Source: an uncultured Prevotella sp.
GTDB taxonomy: Bacteria; Bacteroidota; Bacteroidia; Bacteroidales; Bacteroidaceae
Assembly: GCA_900555035.1 (NCBI GenBank)
Contig: USJX01000018.1
Span: forward strand, 1-44,862
DNA: 44,862 bases
Direction of reading: 5' to 3'
Shown piece after piece: positions 7,819-16,256 of the stretch. The notes beneath the pieces were generated by a model, which ran no database searches, had not been told where the DNA came from, and saw only the letters and a program-made list of their open reading frames with translations. The number at the start of each line of letters is the position of its first letter. Position 1 is the stretch's first letter. A program made the position numbers and the translations under genes.

Positions 7819-9729
7819 TTATTCATCATTATTGATTGCCTCCACATATTCCCACAGTTTCTTGTAGAAAGGATGCTGGGTCATCGTATCCTTGTTGCCC
7901 AGGATGATGAGCTTCATTCGGGCTCTCGTCATCGCCACGTTCATGCGGCGAAGGTCTTTCAGAAAACCAATCTGACCCTCGTCGTTAGAACGTACCAGGG
8001 AGATGAGAATCACGTCGCGCTCCTGCCCCTGGAAGCCATCCACCGTGTTTACGCTGATGAGGCGGCGGTAAGGCTTGAAGAATTCATACTTCTTGATGAG
8101 CTTCTTCAGATACTGCACCTGGGCACGATAAGGTGAGATGATGCCCACGTCGATGCTGTCGTTCAATACTCGCTGCTTGCCTATCTTGGTAAAGTATTCC
8201 GCCAGAGTGAGCAGGGTGAGCTCTGCCTCTGCCTTGTTGATTCTTCCGAAACTCTCGCCTACAAACTGCTCCTTGAAGTTCAGATCTTCGCCTTCTTCTA
8301 TCGTATCTGCCGGTTCCTTGTCGGAAGTATCAATCCACGTAATCGGATGGTCGTAATCCAATACGCTGCGGTATTTAATCTGTGGTGCACTCTCCACCTT
8401 ACCCCCGTAGAACCAGTCGCTGGAGAATCGCATGATTTCATCGTTCATGCGATACTGAATCTTCAGCAGGGTCACTACTTCGGGCTTGTTTTCGGCAATG
8501 CGCTCCATCAGCGTCTTGCCCAATCCGGCTCTCAAGGCTGCGATGCTCTTTACGGTAGGCGGCAACTGGCAGTGGTCGCCTGCCAGAATCACTCGGCTCG
8601 CTCTTCTCATCGGAATCCAGCAGGCGGCTTCCAGGGCCTGGGCTGCCTCGTCGACAAACAGGGTGCCGAACTTCATGCCTTCCAGCAACCGGTGGGCAGA
8701 ACCCACCAGGGTGCAGGCGATGACACGCGCCTCGCCAAAGAGTTCAGAATTGATGCGGATTTCTATTTCTGCGGCACGGCTCTTCAACCTATCCATCTTC
8801 TGATGATAGTTCTCGCTGCCTTTCTTTCTGTTCTGTCTTAATTCTCTGATAGCCTTGCGGATGGCCCAGAGTTGCGGATAGTCGGGATGGCTTTCGAAGC
8901 GGCGCTCGTAGGTGAAGCCCAGCATCTTGTCGTTTACACGGGTAGGGTTTCCGATACGGAGCACGTTGATGCCTCTATCTACCAGTTTTTCTGAAATCCA
9001 ATCCACAGCCATGTTGCTCTGTGCACACACCAGCACCTGGCTTTCTCGCATCAGAGTTTCGTTGATGGCTTCCACCAGGGTGGTGGTCTTTCCGGTTCCC
9101 GGAGGGCCGTGAACAATCGCCACGTCCTTTGCCCAAAGCACCTCGTTTACGGCCCTTTCCTGGGTAGGGTTGAGCCAAGGAAACTTCATTGGGGCAAACG
9201 AGAATCTGCCCGCCTTCTGATTCGAATAGAACAAGTCGCGGAGATAAGCCAGACGGTTGTTCTTCGCCTTCATCACTCTATCCAAAGCCTCGAACATCAG
9301 TTTGTAGCTGGTTTCATCGAAGGATAACTGTACGCCGATAGGGTCCGTGGACTGCTGTAAATCGAGCAGCGGGGCTGAATCGGGAACGGTAATCACCATT
9401 CTGTCGCCATCCACATAGCTTACGGTGCCGGTAAAGGAAAAGTATTTGATATGTTCTTCACCTCTGAAGAACATGACGGGGCGACCGAACTCAAAATTGT
9501 GTTCGATATCCTGATCCGAGGTACGGAATACCTCGATGGCTGTTTGGTTCAGCGAATTATAAAAGCTTTTTCCCACCTGTAGCGGGAACCAGGCATCACC
9601 TCGTTTCACCTTGCGCTGCATGCCCATCTGTTCGGTGAGCTTGCGGAAGGCTTCCTTCTCGGTGTAATACTCCAGCTGGAGCAGGGTGCGTTGCTGCAAC
9701 AATGCCTGAATTGGTGAAATCTGTTCCAT
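7819..9729 (-). CDS. IGHMBP2/SMUBP-2-type superfamily 1 DNA/RNA helicase
   Basis: A 636-residue SF1B helicase. An N-terminal OB/stalk-like region (about 1-180) leads into helicase core 1A, with Walker A GPPGTGKT at about 208-215, motif II VDEAAQALE, motif III GDHCQLPPTVKS, then core 2A with QYRMNDEIM, VNTVDGFQGQERDVIL and NVAMTRAR. The domain order matches bacterial IGHMBP2-like helicases that unwind DNA or RNA using ATP. An in-frame TTG at 9741 overlaps the -7 promoter element, so the ATG at 9729 (MEQISPIQALL) is the credible start. The predicted mRNA is then almost leaderless. Confidence 0.92.
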   Translation of the reverse strand: MEQISPIQALLQQRTLLQLEYYTEKEAFRKLTEQMGMQRKVKRGDAWFPLQVGKSFYNSLNQTAIEVFRTSDQDIEHNFEFGRPVMFFRGEEHIKYFSFTGTVSYVDGDRMVITVPDSAPLLDLQQSTDPIGVQLSFDETSYKLMFEALDRVMKAKNNRLAYLRDLFYSNQKAGRFSFAPMKFPWLNPTQERAVNEVLWAKDVAIVHGPPGTGKTTTLVEAINETLMRESQVLVCAQSNMAVDWISEKLVDRGINVLRIGNPTRVNDKMLGFTYERRFESHPDYPQLWAIRKAIRELRQNRKKGSENYHQKMDRLKSRAAEIEIRINSELFGEARVIACTLVGSAHRLLEGMKFGTLFVDEAAQALEAACWIPMRRASRVILAGDHCQLPPTVKSIAALRAGLGKTLMERIAENKPEVVTLLKIQYRMNDEIMRFSSDWFYGGKVESAPQIKYRSVLDYDHPITWIDTSDKEPADTIEEGEDLNFKEQFVGESFGRINKAEAELTLLTLAEYFTKIGKQRVLNDSIDVGIISPYRAQVQYLKKLIKKYEFFKPYRRLISVNTVDGFQGQERDVILISLVRSNDEGQIGFLKDLRRMNVAMTRARMKLIILGNKDTMTQHPFYKKLWEYVEAINNDE

Positions 9730-9738
9730 AACTGGTTG

Positions 9739-9760
9739 CAAAGTTACACCAATTCAGGCA
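9739..9760 (-). promoter_or_regulatory. Promoter of helicase gene, near-leaderless
   Basis: TAACTTTGC occupies 9746-9738 on the minus strand and matches the Bacteroidetes -7 box. Only eight bases separate it from the ATG at 9729, so the 5' leader should be a few bases at most. The -33 element is not clear. Confidence 0.6.
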
Positions 9761-9816
9761 AAAATAAGAAGATTATAGGATAATTATATTTAAAAACTAT
9801 CACTTTTTAATTGGAA

Positions 9817-9846
9817 ATGATGGAGATTTCTTCTCTTTTCCATCAT
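9817..9846 (-). terminator. Putative terminator of the surface/kinase operon
   Basis: ATGATGGA (9817-9824) pairs with TCCATCAT (9839-9846), immediately after the kinase stop on the minus strand and followed by a short T/A-rich stretch. The stem is only 8 bp, so strength is uncertain. Confidence 0.4.
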
Positions 9847-9854
9847 CTTGACCA

Positions 9855-10859
9855 TCATCTTTGCCAGAGTTGATAGTCCTGAATCTCGTTGGCGTTATCA
9901 TCTGGCGAAGCATTCTGGTCGGTTTCTGTCGGCACATTCTGCTTCTCTATTGACTGCGCCCTATGATAATAGGTGAAGGCGATGAGGCTGATGAGCAGCA
10001 GGGCGATGATGCCGAGAACGATGCCGCCTGCCTTTAGCAGGGGCGATTCATACTTGTGTTCTCTTACCTCGCGGATGCTCTTGGGACGGATGCTCAGGTC
10101 GCGGCTTATGCATACTTCTGCCATCTGCCTGAGGTGCCTGTCGTGGGTGGCCTTCGCCATGTCGAGAAGCACCATGCCCAGCGAATAAATGTCAGCCTGA
10201 GGGTCTGATTTGGCTCCCGGCAGGAGTTGTTCGGGGGCAATATAGCCCGAGGTTCCAGCCGGCAGTTTGAGAATGGTGAAGGAATCGCTGTCGGAAAGTC
10301 CGAAATCGATGAGCTTCACGTTCTTGCCATTGTGGGTTACCATGATGTTGGCGGGTTTCAGGTCGCGATGAATCATCTGCTTGTTGTGCATGTATTCCAG
10401 GGCGTCCATCAGTTCGTGGGCTATCTTGTGCGCCATTTCCGCCGTGAGCAGTTGCTGGTCTATCAGATATTGCAGCGTGTCGCCATCTATGTATTCCATC
10501 ACGATGGTAGTGCCCAGGTTCTCCACTTCTTCCATGCCTATGGTATGGCAGATGTTGGGGTGCTCCAACTGCAGACCTATCTCGAATTCCTTGGTCAATG
10601 CCTGTCGGTAGATGGGCGTATAGAGGTAGTCGTTCTTCAGGCATTTCAGCATGTAGCGCTTGCCGTATCTTGTGGCTGTGAAGATGCGGGTGTGCCCAGA
10701 GATGGAGACGTAGCATTGGCTGAGGTTGCTGAACTTAGACTCCACCGGCTGGGGTTCGGCAACGTTCATCTCCTTGTTGATATCTTCCGTGAATCCTGAT
10801 GTTGTCTTCATCGGCTTATCTGACGTTGTGTTTATTGACTTATCTGATGCTGTTTTCAT
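9855..10859 (-). CDS. Transmembrane Hanks-type Ser/Thr protein kinase
   Basis: A 334-residue kinase. It has the catalytic Lys72 (MLKCLK), HRDLKPAN (164-171), DFG (185-187), a GTSGYIAPE activation-segment end (202-210) and DIYSLGM (223-229), so it looks active. A single TM helix lies at about 275-297 with a short Asn/Asp/Gln-rich tail beyond it. Unlike PknB there are no PASTA domains. The start is set by the ATGA overlap (10856-10859) with the upstream gene. A longer reading from 10976 only adds a basic out-of-family segment. Residues 1-21 hold an imperfect Ser/Thr/Asp/Lys repeat mirrored in the DNA. It is the last gene of an eight-gene surface operon and probably phosphorylates cytoplasmic partners in response to envelope state. 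Confidence 0.9.
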   Translation of the reverse strand: MKTASDKSINTTSDKPMKTTSGFTEDINKEMNVAEPQPVESKFSNLSQCYVSISGHTRIFTATRYGKRYMLKCLKNDYLYTPIYRQALTKEFEIGLQLEHPNICHTIGMEEVENLGTTIVMEYIDGDTLQYLIDQQLLTAEMAHKIAHELMDALEYMHNKQMIHRDLKPANIMVTHNGKNVKLIDFGLSDSDSFTILKLPAGTSGYIAPEQLLPGAKSDPQADIYSLGMVLLDMAKATHDRHLRQMAEVCISRDLSIRPKSIREVREHKYESPLLKAGGIVLGIIALLLISLIAFTYYHRAQSIEKQNVPTETDQNASPDDNANEIQDYQLWQR

Positions 10860-11425
10860 TGGCTGATGATGCTGATAAGGGTGAGACCTCCGTTTCTTCC
10901 TGCCACGAACGATGCGGTACGCTCGCCGTTTCGCTCGATGTAAGGCAGATAGAGCGGCTGCTCCTTGATGAAGCATCCGGTCACGAAATGATCGCCTGCT
11001 TCAAGCTTGCTGTTTTCTGAGGCAAGTATTTCGTAGGTACTCTCGCCCAGATAGCGTAGGCGCAGAATGCGGTTGGGGCTCCATCCGATGGCTACTTCCG
11101 CACCCTTCTTCAGGTCGCTGCTTACCAGCTGGCTTGCCTTGAAGAACGAGGAGTTGTAGCGGGTACTGGTCTTCAGCCATTGCTTGAACTCCATATAGTT
11201 CTTGTGCTCGATATACTGCGAGAGAATATCGAGCGTCATCATGCGAGGCTTATGGTCATCATTCACATAGCCGTAGAGTCGCTTGAGGGTGGATGCAGAA
11301 ACACTGTAGCCTGTATGTCTTTCGAGGAAGAACGAGAATTCCTCAAAGTCGGTTGTGGTGGCAAGCAGCTTGCCGTATTTCTGCTCAACGAGTGATTTCA
11401 ATTCTTCTATTTCCGGAGTATTCAT
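10856..11425 (-). CDS. Small cytoplasmic protein coupled to the kinase, possible regulator
   Basis: A 189-residue protein without signal or TM. The N-terminal half (SASTLKRLYGYV...MMTLDILSQYI, about 41-71) looks like a helical, HTH-like domain that I have seen in many Bacteroidales proteins next to signalling genes. The C-terminal half (about 95-189) is beta-rich (GWSPNRILRLRYLG...GDHFVTGCFIKEQPLYLPYIERNG) and looks like a small ligand or adaptor domain. The stop overlaps the kinase start by ATGA, so equal synthesis of the two is expected. A substrate or adaptor of the kinase is my inference, and DNA binding is not shown. Confidence 0.7.
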   Translation of the reverse strand: MNTPEIEELKSLVEQKYGKLLATTTDFEEFSFFLERHTGYSVSASTLKRLYGYVNDDHKPRMMTLDILSQYIEHKNYMEFKQWLKTSTRYNSSFFKASQLVSSDLKKGAEVAIGWSPNRILRLRYLGESTYEILASENSKLEAGDHFVTGCFIKEQPLYLPYIERNGERTASFVAGRNGGLTLISIISQ

Positions 11426-11463
11426 ATTTTTCTATATTTACTATTTCCTAATTTTTTAATCTT

Positions 11464-13122
11464 TTATTGTTCTGTGATGTGCTTGAACTTGCCCCAGCTT
11501 TTGTTGTACTGATACAGTTTTTTCTTGCCTGCCGGTACGTGGAGCACGCAGGTAGAAAGGAAATCGGTGCCCTTGGTGCTGAAGGCATTCGCATTGCATA
11601 CGGGTGGGTAAGTGGCATCAATGTAGAGGTCGGTGAGCGGACAACCATCGAAGACATAATCTGAGATGAGTTCAGTCTTCTGGCCTAATCTTACCACCTT
11701 CAACCGGGTGCATCCCTGGAAGGTGCCCGTAGGAATCAGCTTGAGTTGGGCGGGCAGAGAAACCTCTTCCACCTTGCTGTTCATCAGCGCTCCCTGTCCT
11801 ATTTCCGAAAAACTATCCGGAAAGATGAAGCAGGTGATGCTGCATTCCTTGAAAGCATAATCGCTGATACCTGAAAGGGTGGAAGTCAGGGTGTAGTCGC
11901 CCTGCTTACCCATCGGGAACCAGAGAATTTCGGTTCCGGCTGCATTAAACAGTACTCCATCCAGACTGCTGTAGTGGGTGTTGGCTTTCGAAACCTGGAT
12001 GCTTTCCAGCGCCGTGCAACCGGCTGATGGAATTATCTGACTTACAGAGGCTGGAATCTCTATCTCCTGAAGTGATGTGCAGTAGGCAAACGCATCTTTC
12101 TCTATCTTGATGACATCAGAAGGGAGGATGATGTGTCTGAGCTGGTTGCATTGGGCAAAGAGACCTTGTCCTACCACCTGATTTTCTGTGTGGCGGTAAT
12201 AGGGGCCGAAGTCGCTTCCGCCTGCCACGATGTGCGCATCAGCCATGTTGATGTCGGCAAGTTTTCCTGCTGTCGTTTCGTTGTTGAGGTCTCTTCCTGC
12301 CATTGTTCTCAGGCATACTAAATCGTCTCCGTTCAGGTCGCCAACTATCGATAGTTGGGTATATTCGTAGAGATGATTGCCCATGAGGGCACTCAGTTTG
12401 CCTGCTTCTTGCAGTTTAACGGCATCTGTAGTCTTGAAGGTGATGGCTTGGCTTGTGGTTTCTCCCACACGGTTTTTGGCATAAGTCCAAATCCGATAGG
12501 TGGTGTTAAATTGCAGGTCGCTGAGTCTTACCTGCTGGGTTCCGATGGCTCCCTGGTAGTTTTCTACCTTTGTTTTTTGCTGCGTATCGTTGCTGCTGCC
12601 TTCTTTGGCGTAGTAGCATCCTGTTTCCGTGATGTCTTCACCGCCGTTTGATGTAATGTCGAAGCCCACGATGATGCTGCAGGGACCATAGCTCAAAACC
12701 TGCGGAGCGGTAAGTGATGGCTTGTCATTCGGCAGGGTAGTGAAATTCATCGGATTACTGCTGAGCGTAGTTCTTCCATTATTTCCCTGCAGCATGTAAT
12801 AATAGGTGGTACCTGCCTTCAGGCCCGTCATGCAGAGTTTAACCTCTGCAGCTGGATAGCTGTTTTCTGAAAGGCTGATAGGGTTTGAAGTGAGAGCCAT
12901 TTCCTCTGTTTCTCCATATCTGAAGGTAAGAACAGGCATGGTGGTTTCTCCTTCCAGCGAAACCGAACCGTGCAGGATAGCCTCGCCTCGGGTTATATCG
13001 GAAGCAGGAAGAGTCGTAAGATGTGGCTCCAGATGGGTGGGTTTCTCACTGCTGCATGCCGTGAAAAAAGCCAGTATCATTTCTAAATATATAATCAGTT
13101 TACTTTTCATCTTGATGTTCAT
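11464..13122 (-). CDS. BspA-type leucine-rich repeat lipoprotein with FnIII-like domains
   Basis: A 552-residue surface lipoprotein. The signal peptide ends at a lipobox (AFFTACSS). Two fibronectin type III-like domains follow (about 33-130 and 133-232, each with a GLKAGTTYYYML or LQFNTTYRIWTYA strand). The C-terminal 300 residues are LRR_5/BspA repeats (CTSLQEIEIPASV, CTRLKVVRL, AFSTKGTDFLSTCVLHVP). BspA repeats mediate adhesion to host or bacterial surfaces. It sits in the fimbrillin-kinase operon, 38 nt before the regulator gene. Confidence 0.85.
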   Translation of the reverse strand: MNIKMKSKLIIYLEMILAFFTACSSEKPTHLEPHLTTLPASDITRGEAILHGSVSLEGETTMPVLTFRYGETEEMALTSNPISLSENSYPAAEVKLCMTGLKAGTTYYYMLQGNNGRTTLSSNPMNFTTLPNDKPSLTAPQVLSYGPCSIIVGFDITSNGGEDITETGCYYAKEGSSNDTQQKTKVENYQGAIGTQQVRLSDLQFNTTYRIWTYAKNRVGETTSQAITFKTTDAVKLQEAGKLSALMGNHLYEYTQLSIVGDLNGDDLVCLRTMAGRDLNNETTAGKLADINMADAHIVAGGSDFGPYYRHTENQVVGQGLFAQCNQLRHIILPSDVIKIEKDAFAYCTSLQEIEIPASVSQIIPSAGCTALESIQVSKANTHYSSLDGVLFNAAGTEILWFPMGKQGDYTLTSTLSGISDYAFKECSITCFIFPDSFSEIGQGALMNSKVEEVSLPAQLKLIPTGTFQGCTRLKVVRLGQKTELISDYVFDGCPLTDLYIDATYPPVCNANAFSTKGTDFLSTCVLHVPAGKKKLYQYNKSWGKFKHITEQ

Positions 13123-13152
13123 TCTTATTTTCCCGGATTTATTTTCTTGGCT

Positions 13153-14130
13153 TTATTTCCCGGTTTTTGATTTCCCCAGTTTGATTCCTATTCCGATGCT
13201 GCCCTGCCATTGCTTTCCGGCGATGGTGATGGCTGAGGCTGAAATGCTGAGTTTTCCGAAGGAAGCCAGGGCTCCCAGTTCTGCGGTTACTCCTTTATCA
13301 GAAAGTCCATCGTTGAGCAGATAGCCTTTTCCTTCGCTCTCGCTCAGTTGCCAGGCTGTGGCCGACTTGCCGTATCCTACGCCTTCGAAAAGGCAGACGC
13401 CATGCGTGATGTGATGGATGGCTCCTGCCGTAAGTGTATAGTTGGTGTGGCGGGTTTCGCCCGAATAATACGGTTTGATGTTGCTGCCGCTGGTAAAACC
13501 TTCCTTATCGCAGTTGCCCTCCGTGCTTCCTATGCTCTTCAGGTTGCTGCTGGCATGGAGAAAGAAACCATGACGGCGCATCAGGGCAAGGAAGATGCCG
13601 TAAGAGGGGCCGTCTTTGTGCAGGGCAAGGGTAGCCAGACTGTAGAAGGCGAGTGGCATTTTGGGGCGCACTTTCTCGATGGCGATGGTGTCGGTGATGG
13701 TCTTTATCTCTACTATTGTATCGTGGAGTTCCGTGATGGGAGGTTTGGGCAGGTTGAGCTTCATCTCGTAGGTCATTCGGCTCTCCAGCGGTTTGCCCAG
13801 CCTGTAATCGCGCAGCACGCCCCATTCGGGATGTTTCAGGGTAAGGGTCTTGGTTCCCTTTGGCAGATAAAGCCAGATTTCTCCCACTTCGTTCTTTCGC
13901 TTCACGATGCCGAGAGGGGAGGAGAAGGCAAAGTCGGCTGGTGCCACCACCTTGATCAGGGCGCAGGCTTCATCGTTCAGGTCACGCACATTGTTGATAA
14001 AGGCGCTCACATCGTTAGGCAGCTGGCGGAAACTAGCCACCGAAAACTCCTGTGCCCTAAGGGCAGAAGGAATGGCTAGCCAGAGAATCATGGCTAGTTG
14101 CAGGCATTGGGTTTTAACTTCTCCCATCAT
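13153..14130 (-). CDS. Secreted PEGA-like protein with predicted beta-rich C-terminus
   Basis: A 325-residue exported protein with a signal peptide ending ALRAQ (about residue 27). The N-terminal domain (33-135: ACALIKVVAPADFAFSSPLG, GEIWLYLPKGTKTLTLKHPEWG) matches a PEGA-like domain found in Bacteroidetes envelope proteins. Residues 160-325 are made of alternating short beta strands rich in Gly and aromatic residues and could form a small outer-membrane barrel. The ORF starts with two ATGs; either works. PEGA proteins often accompany bacterial Ser/Thr kinases, which fits the kinase at the end of this operon. Confidence 0.65.
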   Translation of the reverse strand: MMGEVKTQCLQLAMILWLAIPSALRAQEFSVASFRQLPNDVSAFINNVRDLNDEACALIKVVAPADFAFSSPLGIVKRKNEVGEIWLYLPKGTKTLTLKHPEWGVLRDYRLGKPLESRMTYEMKLNLPKPPITELHDTIVEIKTITDTIAIEKVRPKMPLAFYSLATLALHKDGPSYGIFLALMRRHGFFLHASSNLKSIGSTEGNCDKEGFTSGSNIKPYYSGETRHTNYTLTAGAIHHITHGVCLFEGVGYGKSATAWQLSESEGKGYLLNDGLSDKGVTAELGALASFGKLSISASAITIAGKQWQGSIGIGIKLGKSKTGK

Positions 14131-14139
14131 ATTTTTCTT

Positions 14140-15297
14140 TTATTCTAAATTAAAGTCTTGAATATTAATCACATCATTGCCTGTATGGACGGTTCCGGCA
14201 GGCTGCCAGGTGCGAACATGGATGAGCGGCATCGACTTATCTCTGAAATCCCAGAGTAGGAAGAGGTAGCCGTCGTCACTATATCTGTCGCTCTTGTATT
14301 GCTGTCTGAGCGTTACACCGTAGATGCCGTCCATCGTAGGATGGCGCATGATGCGGAACCTCGAGAATCTGACGTCGATTTTCTGATTGGCAGCAAACAC
14401 CTTTGAAAGCCTTGCAAGATAATCGCGCTTGGAATGGATGGCGAAGGTAACCCGGCTTTCTGCCTGGCATTTATCGTCGTTGGCGATAGGTTTCACCACA
14501 TTTCCCACGATGATGAGCGCCTTGTCGCTGAACACCTGTCGCAGGAAATTAATGTCCTTGGTGGTATAGGCAATGCGGAAATGCTCACAGTAGTTCAGAA
14601 TGGTGTGGCGGCGCTTGGCATCGGTTTCAGTCAGTTTGCCCTGCATGATTTTTGAGGCTTCCCTATAGAAGGGATTGCTCTGAGCCATCGTCTTGAGATT
14701 TACCTGCGAGAGGGCACTTGACTTCCTGCCAGGTTGGGCAGATGCAGTAAATCCTGCGGTTCCTGTTGAGCCTGTGCCTCCAGTAGATTCTGTGTCTCCT
14801 GCGGATGGTCTATCTGCCAAGCCCTTCCTTTCCCCGGAATAATCTCCTGAATATTCCCCGGAATGATGATCTGAATAATCTCCCGAAGCCATTTCTCCCT
14901 TCTTTTCTCCCGTCAGATTTGCGAAGTCTTTCCGGTCTTCTGCCGATTTGTATTCTCCGGCATTTTCATTCAGGAAAATACCACCTTGACGGTCTATGTA
15001 TCCTTCTCTTTTCGTGTTCTTCTCCCGGAATCGGAGTTGCCCGTTGCGATAGCGGGTGTCGAGCAGACAACCACGTAAGTGGATGACAAACAGCTCTTTA
15101 CCGTTTTCATCTTCCACCACATATCGCTTGCCCTCTTGGGCGTTTTCCTGTTCTACCAGTTCCAATCCTTCGTGTACTCCGTATCGGGTTTCCTTGCTGC
15201 TCCCATTATAAGCATTGAAGGGCGACAGCCATAATGCTGCCGCCCAAACTCCAAGAAGGAGAACCAGAAGGGATAAAATACTTACCGTCTTCTTCAT
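14140..15297 (-). CDS. Membrane-anchored NTF2-like domain protein
   Basis: A 385-residue protein with an N-terminal TM or signal (6-27). A beta-rich part (35-115) comes next, then a low-complexity Ser/Gly/Asp/Thr linker (about 120-205, with GDYSDHHSGEYSGDYSG), and a C-terminal NTF2/SnoaL-like cone fold (225-370: ILNYCEHFRIAYTTKDINFL, YLFLLWDFRD, IHVRTWQP). Such NTF2-like domains in Bacteroidetes accompany PEGA proteins and kinases; the ligand is unknown. It is 9 nt upstream of the PEGA gene, so both are probably made together. Confidence 0.65.
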   Translation of the reverse strand: MKKTVSILSLLVLLLGVWAAALWLSPFNAYNGSSKETRYGVHEGLELVEQENAQEGKRYVVEDENGKELFVIHLRGCLLDTRYRNGQLRFREKNTKREGYIDRQGGIFLNENAGEYKSAEDRKDFANLTGEKKGEMASGDYSDHHSGEYSGDYSGERKGLADRPSAGDTESTGGTGSTGTAGFTASAQPGRKSSALSQVNLKTMAQSNPFYREASKIMQGKLTETDAKRRHTILNYCEHFRIAYTTKDINFLRQVFSDKALIIVGNVVKPIANDDKCQAESRVTFAIHSKRDYLARLSKVFAANQKIDVRFSRFRIMRHPTMDGIYGVTLRQQYKSDRYSDDGYLFLLWDFRDKSMPLIHVRTWQPAGTVHTGNDVINIQDFNLE

Positions 15298-15309
15298 TAT
15301 TTTTTATTC

Positions 15310-16206
15310 TTATTGCCAGTTTTTAATTTCTCCACCGACTTCAATCTTCACCTGGTCCGGATTGTCGGAGATGATGAGGTTGACGAGATGCTCGGTTCCG
15401 GGTTTAAACTGGAACTTGCTCTCGAAGAGATAGCTCACGCCTTTCATCACCACCTCAATGAGCGGCATTCGGTTTTCGATGCGCTGAGGCACGATGATGG
15501 CCGAATAGCTGGTTTCATCGTCCTGATGGGCGATGATGCTCTTTCGGGTTCCCTTTACATAACGGGTTGCCACTCCTGCCTGCAGGTCGATGGTGGCAGT
15601 AGGCACCGTGTTGTGGATGGTTACCTGGGCCGTGGTAGGCATGTCGCCCTCGAAATCCTCTCCTTTTATCAGGCGAATCTTGAGCTTGCTCATGATGTGC
15701 TTGAAGTTGAGAGGGATGGGTGAGGCTGATGCCGAAATGTTCTTGCTGCTGGCAAAGAGCAGGTCGCTTGCCTCATAGCCGCCCAGGGCTTCCTTGCTTT
15801 TGGCGGTGCTTTGATCCAGGACTACGCTGAAGGGCTGGTCTGTAATGCTGCTTACATCTTCCATGTAGGGATAGTAAGCATAGGCAGTATAGGTGCCCTT
15901 ATCCCAGTAGAGGGTTCGGGCTGCCGCCCATTTGCTTCCGTCGTAGGTCAGTGCCTCGTTGTTCACCAGGTTGCCTCCTATTTCCAGCTGCGCCTTTGCG
16001 TCTGCCACGTAGAGACCAATCCTGTCGTTCTGCTCAAAACTGGTTTCTGTGGCACGGGTCGCTTGTCCCGGATGGCTTACCAGGAAAGTCATCGGTGTGG
16101 ATTTTGCATCCTGCGGGCGAAGAGCCGTTTCCTGCTCTTCGCTGCAAGATACCATTCCTAATATAGCCAACGCAAAACTTGCGTATCTTATTATATGTTT
16201 CTTCAT
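15310..16206 (-). CDS. Fimbrillin-family (Mfa-like) lipoprotein
   Basis: A 298-residue lipoprotein with lipobox GMVSC (about residue 21). The fimbrillin-like N-terminal domain is recognisable from the TSFEQNDRIGLYVADA, LYWDKGTYTAYAYYPYM and LNFKHIMSKLKIRLIKGEDF segments, and the C-terminal domain ends in GTEHLVNLIISDNPDQVKIEVGGEIKNW. Members are pilus stalk or anchor subunits processed at an Arg site, or non-polymerising surface lipoproteins. Two more fimbrillin domains are encoded upstream in the same operon, which suggests a tip/anchor/stalk set. Confidence 0.85.
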   Translation of the reverse strand: MKKHIIRYASFALAILGMVSCSEEQETALRPQDAKSTPMTFLVSHPGQATRATETSFEQNDRIGLYVADAKAQLEIGGNLVNNEALTYDGSKWAAARTLYWDKGTYTAYAYYPYMEDVSSITDQPFSVVLDQSTAKSKEALGGYEASDLLFASSKNISASASPIPLNFKHIMSKLKIRLIKGEDFEGDMPTTAQVTIHNTVPTATIDLQAGVATRYVKGTRKSIIAHQDDETSYSAIIVPQRIENRMPLIEVVMKGVSYLFESKFQFKPGTEHLVNLIISDNPDQVKIEVGGEIKNWQ

Positions 16207-16256
16207 ATTTTTCTATATTTTAATGGTCTATACTATGATGAACCTGGCTATCGCCA

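Noticed and set aside
7631..7867. 78-codon plus-strand frame with repeated FLHEL peptides
   Set aside because: The peptide repeats are only the translation of the promoter-linked DNA repeats; no start signal and it overlaps the helicase gene end.
10860..10976. Longer kinase start at 10976
   Set aside because: The extra residues are a basic translation of the upstream gene's other frame; the ATGA junction at 10856-10859 explains the real start.
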